Shown: piece by piece, positions 39,278 through 46,994 of the stretch | How positions within the stretch are numbered: the first letter of the stretch is position 1 | Layout: each line of letters starts with the position of its first letter | Source: JASHPR01 sp963808705 | GTDB lineage: Bacteria; Actinomycetota; Actinomycetes; Streptosporangiales; Streptosporangiaceae | Assembly: GCA_963808705.1 (NCBI GenBank) | Contig: CAWEHB010000003.1 | Coordinates: forward strand, 434,001 to 498,000 | Direction: 5' to 3' | Length of the DNA stretch: 64,000 nucleotides | Notes under the pieces: model-generated | What the model was told of the DNA's origin: nothing | Seen by the model: the letters and a program-made list of their open reading frames with translations, nothing else | Databases searched by the model: none | Position numbers and translations under genes: made by a program

Positions 39278-40314
39278 ACGGGCCGGCAGCATCGTCAGCC
39301 GGGATCGCCGGGCGGCTCCGGGCCGGGACGGTGCTCGGCGCGGAGGGCTATGTCTTCGAGCTGGAGCGTCGCGGCTACATCAAGGCAGGCCCGTACGTCC
39401 CGGAGGTGGTCCTGGACTTCCCGGAGGCCGTGACCCAGCTGCACCGCGAGTTCCTGCGCGCGGGCTCGGACGTGATGGTCGCGCTCACCTACTACGCGCA
39501 CCGCGAGAAGCTGCGCGACGTCGGCCGCGAGGGTGACCTGGAGGCCATGAACCGGCAGGCGGTGCGGATCGCCCGGGAGGTGGCGTGCGAGGGCGGCGCG
39601 CTGGTCGCCGGCAACGTCTGCAACACCTGGGCCTACGACCCGGGCGACGCCTCGACCCGGGGCACCGTGCGCGCCATGTACGCCGAGCAGCTGGGCTGGG
39701 CGGCCGACGAGGGCATCGACTTCGTGATCTCCGAGACCAACGACTACCTGGGCGAGGCGCTGATCGCGCTGGAGGTCATCCAGGGCCTGGGGCTGCCCGC
39801 GATGGTGACCCTGGCCGCGACCCAGCCCGGGCAGACCCGGGACGGCTACGACTACGTCGAGGCCTGCCGGATCCTGGCCGGCCACGGCGCCACGATCGTG
39901 GGGATGAACTGCGACCGGGGCCCGGCGTCGATGCTGCCGCTGGTGGCCCGGATCCGGGAGGCGGTCGGCTGCGCGGTCGCCGCGCAGCCGGTGCCCTACC
40001 GCACGGACGCGGGATCGCCCACGATGCAGTCGCTGCGGTCGCCGGGCGTGGACCGGGCGTTCCCGCTGGCGCTGGAGCCGTTCGGGTGCACCCGCTTCGA
40101 GATGGCGGACTTCGCCCGCGCGGCGCGCGATCTCGGGGTGGATTACGTGGGCATCTGCTGCGGGGCCGGCCCGCACCACGTCCGCGCCATGGCCGAGGCG
40201 CTGGGCCGCGAGGTTCCGGCCAGCAGGTACTCGCCGGCGCTGGAGTTCCACCCCATGTACCGGGAGGCGGTCACCGCGAAGGACGCGAGCTTCGCCGCCG
40301 CCTGGAACGCCTGA
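39274..40314 (+). CDS. Homocysteine S-methyltransferase-family protein (BHMT-like)
   Basis: Protein of 346 residues from an ATG overlapping the previous stop by four bases. Zinc ligands of the family are present: Cys213 in GMNCDRGP and the Cys295-Cys296 pair in GICCGAGPHH. TYYAHREKLRDVG and FVISETNDYLGEALIAL fit the betaine-homocysteine methyltransferase branch (Pfam S-methyl_trans). It would move a methyl group from a betaine- or sulfonium-type donor to homocysteine, making methionine. Coupled to a DAO-family flavin oxidase it suggests stepwise demethylation of an N-methylated compound; the donor is unknown. Confidence 0.88.
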   Translation: MNGPAASSAGIAGRLRAGTVLGAEGYVFELERRGYIKAGPYVPEVVLDFPEAVTQLHREFLRAGSDVMVALTYYAHREKLRDVGREGDLEAMNRQAVRIAREVACEGGALVAGNVCNTWAYDPGDASTRGTVRAMYAEQLGWAADEGIDFVISETNDYLGEALIALEVIQGLGLPAMVTLAATQPGQTRDGYDYVEACRILAGHGATIVGMNCDRGPASMLPLVARIREAVGCAVAAQPVPYRTDAGSPTMQSLRSPGVDRAFPLALEPFGCTRFEMADFARAARDLGVDYVGICCGAGPHHVRAMAEALGREVPASRYSPALEFHPMYREAVTAKDASFAAAWNA

Positions 40315-40443
40315 CGGTCGCCCGGCTCACAGGCTCGCGGAAAACCTGTTGAAAAAACCTGTCGCCCGGTGTATCAGGCGGCGGCGGCCGCTCTCTGGAC
40401 TAGTAGGTTGCAGCGGGCTGCGATACAACCGAGGCGAGGGAGT

Positions 40444-41049
40444 ATGCATAACGACTCGTCGGTGATAGCCCTGGTCGCCCGCGTCAGCGGTGGCGACCAG
40501 GAGGCATGGAACGAGATCATCGAGCGGTACTCGCCGCTGGTGTGGCGCATCTGCCTCCGCTACCAGTTGGACCGTCAAGACATCGACGACGTTGGCCAGA
40601 GCGTCTGGCTGCTGCTGGTCGAGCACATCGGCAGCCTGCGCGAGGCCGCGGCGCTGCCGGGCTGGCTGGCCACAACGACCAGGCGGGAAGCCCTGCGGGT
40701 GCTGCGAGCAGGTCGTCGGCATGAACACGCGGACTTGCCCCCGGAGGACCAGATGCCGCCCTACCCTGACGCCGCGACGATCGAGGAAGAGGTCGTGGCG
40801 GCCGAGCGCAATGCCGCGCTGCGCGCGGCCTTCGCCGATCTTCCGTCCCGCTGTCAGGAACTGCTGTCGATGCTGGCCGGTGACCCGCCGCCGGCCTACG
40901 CGGACGTGAGCAAGAAGCTGGGCATCCCGGTGGGCGGCATCGGCCCCACCCGTGCTCGCTGCCTGGGCCGGCTGCGCCGGTCGCCGCACCTCGCCGGGGT
41001 TCTCGGCGGCGGTGCCAGTGACGTTGAAATCAGCGAAAGCGGAAGGTGA
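40444..41049 (+). CDS. ECF-type RNA polymerase sigma factor
   Basis: Protein of 201 residues; ATG at 40444 with GAGGGAG upstream. Region 2 spans about 10-85 (DQEAWNEIIERYSPLVWRIC, DIDDVGQSVWLLLVEHIGSL, LPGWLATTTRREALRVLR); region 4 spans about 135-190 (LPSRCQELLSMLAG, YADVSKKLGIPVGGIGPTRARCLGRLRR). The glycine-rich PVGGIGPTRARCL is the recognition helix of this sub-group. Its stop overlaps the GTG of the next small gene by four bases. It lies tail to tail with a TPR-CHAT gene, and a subtilase gene follows; I recall this set from other actinomycetes, with no assigned function. Confidence 0.9.
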   Translation: MHNDSSVIALVARVSGGDQEAWNEIIERYSPLVWRICLRYQLDRQDIDDVGQSVWLLLVEHIGSLREAAALPGWLATTTRREALRVLRAGRRHEHADLPPEDQMPPYPDAATIEEEVVAAERNAALRAAFADLPSRCQELLSMLAGDPPPAYADVSKKLGIPVGGIGPTRARCLGRLRRSPHLAGVLGGGASDVEISESGR

Positions 41050-41522
41050 GCACCGTGCCCGAAGTCTGGGACGACGAAAGGCTCTTCACGGCGCTGCGGG
41101 AGGCCTTGCGCGCCCGGGAGGCCGTCCCGGCTGAGTTCGTCGAAGCCGGCAAGAGCGCCTTCGCCTGGCACAACATCGACGCCGAGCTCGCGCAGCTCAC
41201 CTACGACTCCAGCCGCGACGCGGATTATGAGCCGAGCCTGCGCGCCGAGGCCGAGGCCGCGTCCATCCGCGCCCTCACCTTCACCTCGGCGCACCTGACC
41301 GTCGAGCTCGAGGTGACCGGGGACACGCTGCTGGGCCAGATCATCCCGGCCCAGGGCGGGGTGATCAGGGTCCAGCCCCGGGACGGCGGCGAGACAACGG
41401 TTACCGCCGACGAGATCGGCTGCTTCTCGATCCGCCCGATCCCGTCGGGCCCGTTCCGCCTGTACTGCCGGAGCGGGCCCGACCTCGATGCCCTCACCGG
41501 CTGGATCACGCTCGACGCGTGA
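41046..41522 (+). CDS. Small protein coupled to the ECF sigma factor; candidate anti-sigma or protease target
   Basis: Protein of 158 residues with a GTG coupled to the sigma gene stop. Residues 1-55 are helical (WDDERLFTALREALRAREAVPAEFVEAGKSAFAWHNIDAELAQL), of the length and character of a sigma-binding helix bundle. Residues 70-155 are beta-rich (SAHLTVELEVTGDTLLGQIIPAQGGVIRVQ, IGCFSIRPIPSGPFRLYC), like a carboxypeptidase-regulatory or Ig-like sandwich. No membrane helix or zinc-binding Cys/His motif is seen. Position makes it the best candidate for an anti-sigma factor or adaptor; being next to a caspase-like protein, it may be the protein that is cut. This is inference. Confidence 0.75.
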   Translation: MSTVPEVWDDERLFTALREALRAREAVPAEFVEAGKSAFAWHNIDAELAQLTYDSSRDADYEPSLRAEAEAASIRALTFTSAHLTVELEVTGDTLLGQIIPAQGGVIRVQPRDGGETTVTADEIGCFSIRPIPSGPFRLYCRSGPDLDALTGWITLDA

Positions 41523-41535
41523 CCGGGGAACCGGG

Positions 41536-44172
41536 TCAGGCCGCGCCCAGGGTCAGCAGGGACATGGCCGCGGCCTCCTGGACCGGATCGCCGGCGCAGT
41601 CCTGCCGGACGCTGTGCATCGCCTCGGCCAGGCTCTGGCCGGCCCGCAGGTACCGGTGCAGGCCGACCATCAGCGGCACGACCGCGGGATCGTTCAGCTG
41701 GACCACGCCGGCGATGATCCCGGCCGTGCCCAGCGGCAGCAGGCTGCTGGCCAGGCCGAGCAGCTCGTCGGCCCCCACCGGGGCCAGGACGCCGGAGTCG
41801 CAGCTCGACAGCACCAGCCGGTACGGCGCGCGGCGCAGTTGCTCGAAGTCGTAGACGGTGAGCGGCCCGTCGTGCATGCGCAGGGACGAGAACAGCGGGC
41901 TGTCGGCGCGGAAGCGCCCGTGCGCGGCGATGTGGGCCAGCCAGGCTCCGTCGAGCGCGGACAGCACCCGCCCGGCCGTGGCCTGGCCGCCGGACAGCAC
42001 CGTGACGTCGTCATACAGCTCGGCGACCAGCGGCACCTCGGCGCCGTCGGTGACCAGGCCCGGGCCGCGGGCGAGCGTGACGTGCCGGCGACCCGGCGGC
42101 TGGGCGGCGTCCGCGCGCATCCAGGCCGCCGCGGACGGGGCGACGCTGAACGCGCGGCCGCCCAGCACGGGAAGCAGGGCCCAGGGGATCGCATGCAGCT
42201 TGCCGGGCGGCACGACGGCGACCGCCCCCTCGCCCAGGTGGCCGGCGGCCGGGCCGAGGATCGCGTCCTGGAGATCCGGCCCGGCGGCCTTCAGGATGGC
42301 CAGCGCGCTGTCCCGGTCGTCCCCGGGCCGGCGCCGGGCCAGGCGGCGCAGGCCGAACCGGGCGAAGTCCGCGGCGCGGATGGCATCCTGGGTGCGGCCG
42401 GCGGTGAACTGCCGTACCTGGCCCGCCCCGCAGAGGAGCACGTGCAGGACGCCGTCGACATCGGCGATCTCGACGAGCTGGGCGGTGCCGAGCTGATCGA
42501 GCAGTTGCGCGATGTCGATGCCGGCGCGGCCGGAGTCGGCCGTCCCCCGGGCCTGTAGCGAGCGGCCCCGTACCTCGCCCTCGAGGCGCACCTGCTCCCG
42601 CTGGAGCGCCCCGGTCGATCCGCCCTGCCGCCGCGCCTCCTCCAGCCGCTTGGTCGCCCCGCGCAGCGCGGCGAGGTCGGCGTTGAGTTCCGCGTCGGCC
42701 GTGGGCCGCACCGCGGGCACGCTCAGCGCGGTGGCCCGCCACCGTTCGGTCCAGGCCAGAAAGAGCCGGGGCCGGCGGGCCTGCGCGGCGTGGCGCTGGG
42801 CCAGCGCGGCCAGCTCGGCGCCGTGGGCGCTGGCCAGGGCCCGCAGCTCCGATGCGCCCAGGGTGAACCGGTGCTCGTCCAGGACCTCGAGGCCGCGGCG
42901 GCAGGCGGCCAGCAGGCGGCGTGGCTCGGCGGCGGCCTGGGCCCGCAGCGCCTCGGCGAGCCAGCCGCTGGCGCGGGCCATGGCCGGGCCGCGACGCCGG
43001 CTTTGCGCGGCGGCGCCGAGATGACGACCGGCCTCGGCGGGCCGGCCGAGGCCCAGCGCCACCCGCCCGGCCAGCAGGTGAGCCAGGGACGCCTCGGCGG
43101 AGCCGAGCGCCTCCAGCTGGATGGCCACCTGGCTGGCCTGGCGGAGCAGCCGCGGCGACGCCGGGCCGACCCGGTACCGCGCCCGCGCCAGCACGAGGTC
43201 GGCCCGGGCCTTCCCCCAGGCGTTCTGCTGAGACCGGAAGAGGCGGCGGGCGGCCCGCGCCCGGTCCAGGGCTACCTGCGGCTGCGCGGCGGCCAGCGCG
43301 CAGTTGGCCGCCATCAGCAGCAGCTCGGCCTTCTTGGTGGACCGGCCGTGCGCCTGCTCGATATCCGCGACGGCAGCGTCCGCCTCGGCCAGCGCGTCGC
43401 TCACCAGCCCCGCCGCCAGCAGCACGGCGCACCGGTCGATGCTGAGGGCCGGCGTCGGGACATTCAGCGGCCGGTACCGGGCAGCGGCCTCATCGAGGAA
43501 CGCCAACGCTGCCGGAAGGTCGCCCGACGAGAAGGCGACCGCCCCCCGGTTGAGCACCGCGTGGATGGCCTCCATCTCCTGGCTGGTCTCGGCGAACAAG
43601 CGCTCCGCGGCCACAAAGTCGGCATCCGCGCGGCGCAGGCTCCCCACCGCCAGGTGGACCACCCCGCGGGCGTTGACCGCGCGGGCGGTCCAGACCGGGT
43701 CTCCCGCGGGCTGCAGCACGCTGACGGCCCGGCGAAGGTCGTCCAGGGCCGCCGGATAGCGCCCCAGGGTCCACAGCACCACGCCGCGCCGGTACAGCAC
43801 GCGGCCGGCCAGGACGCCACGAGCCAGTTGCACCGCGCGCTCCAACGAGACGAGTCCGTCTTGCGTCCGGCCCGCGTGGACGAGCGTCAGCCCGAGCGTG
43901 GCCAGCACGTCGGCTTCACGTTCTGCCGAGCCGGTCCGGCGGGCCAGCCGCAGCGCGCCGCGCAGCTCGCGGACGCCCGCGCTGACGTCACCGGTATCAC
44001 GCAGAACGATCCCGGCCGCCTGGCGGGCCGCCGAGGCCGCGTACGGGCCGGGCCGCCCGGCCAGCAGCTCGCGGGCCCGGGTCAGGGTCTCCCGGGGACG
44101 GGACAAGGCCAGCGCCAGCAGCTCGTCCGCATCGCGCTGACCGGACCCGGCTGCAAGCGCGCCTTCGGCCAC
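41536..44172 (-). CDS. TPR-CHAT protein (caspase-like protease)
   Basis: Protein of 878 residues. Residues about 10-460 are helical repeats of TPR type (DADELLALALSRPRETLTRA, ALDDLRRAVSVLQPAGD, AALAFLDEAAARYRP). The CHAT peptidase domain covers about 560-878: LHAIPWALLPVL, then His751 in WLAHIAAHGRFRADSPLFSSL and Cys791 in LVLSSCDSGV, the His/Cys dyad of the caspase clan, and the late GTAGIIAGVVQLND and LAEAMHSVRQD. The dyad is intact, so proteolysis is expected after the TPR part detects a signal. It ends 13 bases from the sigma-linked gene and starts 322 bases from the subtilase gene, so it sits between its likely partners. Confidence 0.92.
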   Translation of the reverse strand: MAEGALAAGSGQRDADELLALALSRPRETLTRARELLAGRPGPYAASAARQAAGIVLRDTGDVSAGVRELRGALRLARRTGSAEREADVLATLGLTLVHAGRTQDGLVSLERAVQLARGVLAGRVLYRRGVVLWTLGRYPAALDDLRRAVSVLQPAGDPVWTARAVNARGVVHLAVGSLRRADADFVAAERLFAETSQEMEAIHAVLNRGAVAFSSGDLPAALAFLDEAAARYRPLNVPTPALSIDRCAVLLAAGLVSDALAEADAAVADIEQAHGRSTKKAELLLMAANCALAAAQPQVALDRARAARRLFRSQQNAWGKARADLVLARARYRVGPASPRLLRQASQVAIQLEALGSAEASLAHLLAGRVALGLGRPAEAGRHLGAAAQSRRRGPAMARASGWLAEALRAQAAAEPRRLLAACRRGLEVLDEHRFTLGASELRALASAHGAELAALAQRHAAQARRPRLFLAWTERWRATALSVPAVRPTADAELNADLAALRGATKRLEEARRQGGSTGALQREQVRLEGEVRGRSLQARGTADSGRAGIDIAQLLDQLGTAQLVEIADVDGVLHVLLCGAGQVRQFTAGRTQDAIRAADFARFGLRRLARRRPGDDRDSALAILKAAGPDLQDAILGPAAGHLGEGAVAVVPPGKLHAIPWALLPVLGGRAFSVAPSAAAWMRADAAQPPGRRHVTLARGPGLVTDGAEVPLVAELYDDVTVLSGGQATAGRVLSALDGAWLAHIAAHGRFRADSPLFSSLRMHDGPLTVYDFEQLRRAPYRLVLSSCDSGVLAPVGADELLGLASSLLPLGTAGIIAGVVQLNDPAVVPLMVGLHRYLRAGQSLAEAMHSVRQDCAGDPVQEAAAMSLLTLGAA

Positions 44173-44315
44173 GAAGTAATGCTAGATCCCCGCATCCGCG
44201 GGGTCCATGCAATATGCGGCGAAAACATGTTCTAATCGCATGCCGCGACAAATCTTTCCCGTTCTGACCCCTTTAGGCCAGAATTTTGGTACATAAAGTG
44301 ATGACCTCAGGCAGT

Positions 44316-44420
44316 CTCGCGGGCCTGCAAAAAAAGCCCCGCGAGCGGTATCACTCCGCCAGGCGGTGACTCCGTAGGAGTGCAGGGGCCGACAGGCGCG
44401 GGCATCGCGCCTGTTGCCCC
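44316..44420 (+). ncRNA. Structured leader before the subtilase gene
   Basis: Three stems can be drawn in the 322-base gap between the divergent CHAT and subtilase genes. CTCGCGGG (44316-44323) pairs with CCCGCGAG (44338-44345) with an A-rich loop. CACTCC and GGAGTG bracket a middle stem at about 44352-44382. GGGGC..ACAGGCGCG (44385-44400) pairs with CGCGCCTGT.GCCCC (44406-44420) around a five-base loop, 14 pairs in all. This last hairpin ends 74 bases before the ATG. No T tract follows, so it may be an attenuator or regulatory RNA element rather than a simple terminator. It matches no riboswitch known to me. Confidence 0.45.
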
Positions 44421-44494
44421 TGAACCACCGGCCTGCCTCGCGCCAGGGAACGGACAGGCAATCCCTTCCCATCAGAAACCCTGTGGAGGGCAGC

Positions 44495-45832
44495 ATGACC
44501 GAGCCGGACGACTTGAGTGACCTGAAACGCCCCAGCACCCGCGATCACGTTCGCCAGATAAAAGCCACGTTCAGCGCCGAGGGAAAAGAAATCGACCATA
44601 TCTCGGCAGACGGCCTGGTCGACCACTTGCGCGCCAAACGTGAAATCCTTGTCCGCGAAGAGTATCTCCCGCGCGTGCGGGAAATCCTGGAGCTGCCGGA
44701 TGCCCGGGATGAGCGCGTCATCGAGGGCGTGGTCCTGCTCACCCTGGGCGAGCCGCACGCCGATGTGCCTGGAGCGCTCGAGCTGGTTGACGCGCGGCTC
44801 GGCCGGGGGATTGCCACGCCGAATCATGTGCTGACCGTCTCGCCGGAAGTCGGCGGCTGCCCGGCCACCGAACCCCAGGAGGTGTACGAGGGAACCGAGC
44901 CCTTCCCCTCGGTATCCCCGGGCGACGGCGGCGCCGGAGTGCTGATCTACCTGGCCGACACCGGGTTGTTGCGGGACGCGGCAACCGGTCATCCCTGGCT
45001 GTCCGGGGTTCGGCCGGAAGATCCGGACCCGGACGAGAACACTAACAAGGACATGGAGCCTCAACCCCCGCTTGAGGGCGACATGCCGGAGCTCCCGCCC
45101 TACGTCGGGCACGGCACGTTCGTCGCGGGAGTCATGCGGTGCATGGCGCCCGCCGCGGATGTCATCGTGGCCCGTGCCCTTTCGATCGCGGGCAGCCACC
45201 TCGAATCGGACCTGGTGCGCAGGCTCGATGCGGCGCTGGGCCGAGGAGTGGACATCTTCCACCTGACCATCGCCTCGCCCTCCAGGAATGACCTTCCCCT
45301 GCTCGCCTTCCGGCAGTGGCTCAGGCATGTCCGGGAGTACAGCGGCGCGGTGTGCATCGCCCCGGCCGGCAACGAGGACTCCCGGCGGCCGAACTGGCCG
45401 GGCGCGTTCTCCGACGTGATCGCCGTCGGCGCGCTCGGCGGCGACTGGCGCGGCCGGGCCTCGTTCAGCAACTTCGGCGGCTGGGTCGACGTGTTCGCGC
45501 CGGGGCGGGACCTCGTCAACGCATACGCGACCGGTACGTACCAGTGCACCGTGCGCCCGTACGCCCCGCACGAACGGAACTTCTACGGCATGGCGAAGTG
45601 GAGCGGCACGTCGTTCTCGACGCCGATCGTGACCGGGCTCATCGCCGCCCGGATGTCCCGCACCGGGGAGAACGGGCGCCAGGCGGCCGCCGCCCTGCTC
45701 GCTGAGGCACGGGCCCAGGCGATCCCGGGCCTCGGCGCCGTGCTGCTGCCCGGCCACGGCAGCGGCGGCGCGCCCGGGCACCCGGGGGAATGCTGCTGCC
45801 ATGCGCACCGGCACGGGCACCACCCCGGCTAG
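44495..45832 (+). CDS. S8 subtilisin-like peptidase, cytoplasmic type, with Cys/His-rich tail
   Basis: Protein of 445 residues; ATG at 44495 with GGAGGG upstream. No signal peptide, so probably cytoplasmic. Catalytic triad: Asp155 (IYLADTG), His206 (GHGTFVAGV), Ser373 (SGTSFSTP), and oxyanion Asn293 (PAGNED). Residues 1-145 form a non-catalytic front part (HVRQIKATFSAEG, LPRVREILELPDARDERVIEG) that may hold partners or inhibit. The last 15 residues are GECCCHAHRHGHHPG, three Cys and four to five His, a likely metal or redox site. It is divergent from the TPR-CHAT gene and close to the ECF sigma pair, so a proteolytic cascade is plausible. Confidence 0.92.
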   Translation: MTEPDDLSDLKRPSTRDHVRQIKATFSAEGKEIDHISADGLVDHLRAKREILVREEYLPRVREILELPDARDERVIEGVVLLTLGEPHADVPGALELVDARLGRGIATPNHVLTVSPEVGGCPATEPQEVYEGTEPFPSVSPGDGGAGVLIYLADTGLLRDAATGHPWLSGVRPEDPDPDENTNKDMEPQPPLEGDMPELPPYVGHGTFVAGVMRCMAPAADVIVARALSIAGSHLESDLVRRLDAALGRGVDIFHLTIASPSRNDLPLLAFRQWLRHVREYSGAVCIAPAGNEDSRRPNWPGAFSDVIAVGALGGDWRGRASFSNFGGWVDVFAPGRDLVNAYATGTYQCTVRPYAPHERNFYGMAKWSGTSFSTPIVTGLIAARMSRTGENGRQAAAALLAEARAQAIPGLGAVLLPGHGSGGAPGHPGECCCHAHRHGHHPG

Positions 45833-45887
45833 CGATCCCGCGGACCCGCGGCTGGCACCGCAATGACCGGCGGGCGGGCGCGAGTGC

Positions 45888-45949
45888 GGCCCGCGTCTGC
45901 CCGCCCGCCGGCCGGCCCGCGTCTGCCCGCCGGCCCGCGTCTGCCCGCC
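45888..45949. repeat. Three 18-bp GC-rich repeats between the subtilase gene and the next gene
   Basis: GGCCCGCGTCTGCCCGCC occurs at 45888-45905, 45914-45931 and 45932-45949; the last two are directly in tandem. It lies in the 139-base gap after the subtilase stop and just before the gene at 45972. No stem or promoter element is evident in the unit. Confidence 0.75.
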
Positions 45950-45971
45950 GGCCCGCGGGCATACTCCCTCT

Positions 45972-46637
45972 ATGGATGAAGCCTGGCTGGTGGAAATAGC
46001 CGTCGATGACCAGTCGGGCGCGAGGCGGAAGTCTTACCGCGAGGCAGTCGACGACCTGCGCGGCCAGCTCGGTGATCACGTTCGCGTCACCTCGAGCGGG
46101 TCGCAGATCTTCCTGTACGCCACCACCGCCAGTGCCGCCCGGGAAGCGGAGCGCGTGGCGCAGCAGGTGCTGGTCCGGCACAACGTCACCGCGGAATTCC
46201 AGCTTGAGCGCTGGGACCCGGTCGACGAGGAATGGCGGGATGCGGAGGCCGGGCCGCCGGACGCCGCCGCGGAACCGGCCGGCGCCGCCGCGGAACCGGC
46301 CGGCGGCGAAGACGAGGAACGTGCCGTCCACGAAGAGCTCCAGGAACGCGAGCGCCAGCGGTCGGCGGCGACCGGCCTGGCCGCGTGGCAGGTGCGCGTC
46401 GACCTGTCGTCGCACCATGATGTGATCGCGCTGGCCGACCGCCTGACCTCTGGCGGATGGCCGGTCGTGCGGCGCAGGAAATACCTGGTCGCCGGGGCCG
46501 ACTGCGAAGACGACGCCGACCGTCTCGCCCGGGAGATCCAGGGTTACGTCGCCGCTGACGCGGCGGTGCGCGTCGAGAAGACCGTCTTCTGGATGCCCGG
46601 TTCGATCGACGCGACTCCCCCGATGGGCGGCGTCTGA
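45972..46637 (+). CDS. Conserved hypothetical protein with two related halves
   Basis: Protein of 221 residues of unknown function. The two halves share a layout: a beta strand with D or V (WLVEIAVDD / WQVRVDLSS), a helix, RVTSSGSQIFLYATTASAAREAERVAQQVL versus VVRRRKYLVAGADCEDDADRLAREIQGYV, then a short strand followed by W (FQLERWDP / VRVEKTVFWMP). This suggests a duplicated ferredoxin-like domain joined by an acidic Ala/Pro/Glu linker (residues 85-125) that contains an AAEPAG repeat. It follows the subtilase gene at 139 bases on the same strand and could belong to that transcription unit. Confidence 0.7.
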   Translation: MDEAWLVEIAVDDQSGARRKSYREAVDDLRGQLGDHVRVTSSGSQIFLYATTASAAREAERVAQQVLVRHNVTAEFQLERWDPVDEEWRDAEAGPPDAAAEPAGAAAEPAGGEDEERAVHEELQERERQRSAATGLAAWQVRVDLSSHHDVIALADRLTSGGWPVVRRRKYLVAGADCEDDADRLAREIQGYVAADAAVRVEKTVFWMPGSIDATPPMGGV

Positions 46638-46655
46638 GCGCACGGCCCTGGCCGG

Positions 46656-46994
46656 TTACGGGCCAGGGGGCGCGGGGTCGGTGGCTGACGGGGCCGGCGA
46701 CCCTACCGGGGAGGGGGACGGGGTCGCACCCACGGTCGGGCTCGGCGTACTACCGACCGTGGCCCCGGGGCTCGCGTGCGTGGCCCGCGGGGTCGGCTTG
46801 GGCGAGGCCGAGGGCCGCAGTGATGCGGTGGGCGTCACCGTCGGCGAGGGCGTGGACTGCGTCCGTGCCGTGGAGTCGCTCGTCGCGGGCGACGGCTTGA
46901 CCAGCAGCCAGGCGGCCAGGGCGACCAGGAAGATGGCCATCAGGATCCAGGTGGAGGTCCGCACCCGCCGCAGTCGCCGCATCAGCCGCAGCAT
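46656..46994 (-). CDS. Short membrane-anchored Pro/Ser/Thr-rich protein
   Basis: Protein of 112 residues. A basic N-terminus (MLRLMRRLRRVRTS) leads into one membrane helix (TWILMAIFLVALAAWLLV), then about 75 disordered residues of SPTVTPTASLRPSASPKP type repeats. The start ATG overlaps the stop of the MscS-like gene by one base, so it is translated with the channel. It may be a wall-spanning extension or a channel accessory subunit; no enzyme domain is present. Confidence 0.7.
   Translation of the reverse strand: MLRLMRRLRRVRTSTWILMAIFLVALAAWLLVKPSPATSDSTARTQSTPSPTVTPTASLRPSASPKPTPRATHASPGATVGSTPSPTVGATPSPSPVGSPAPSATDPAPPGP

Noticed and set aside
41536..44172. Type III-E CRISPR (Craspase) locus
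   Set aside because: TPR-CHAT next to a sigma factor recalls it, but there is no gRAMP effector, no Cas1/Cas2 and no repeat array. Only the regulatory logic may be similar.
44316..44345. Intrinsic terminator of the CHAT gene
   Set aside because: The CHAT gene is read away from this hairpin, and the T/A run lies in the loop, not after the stem.
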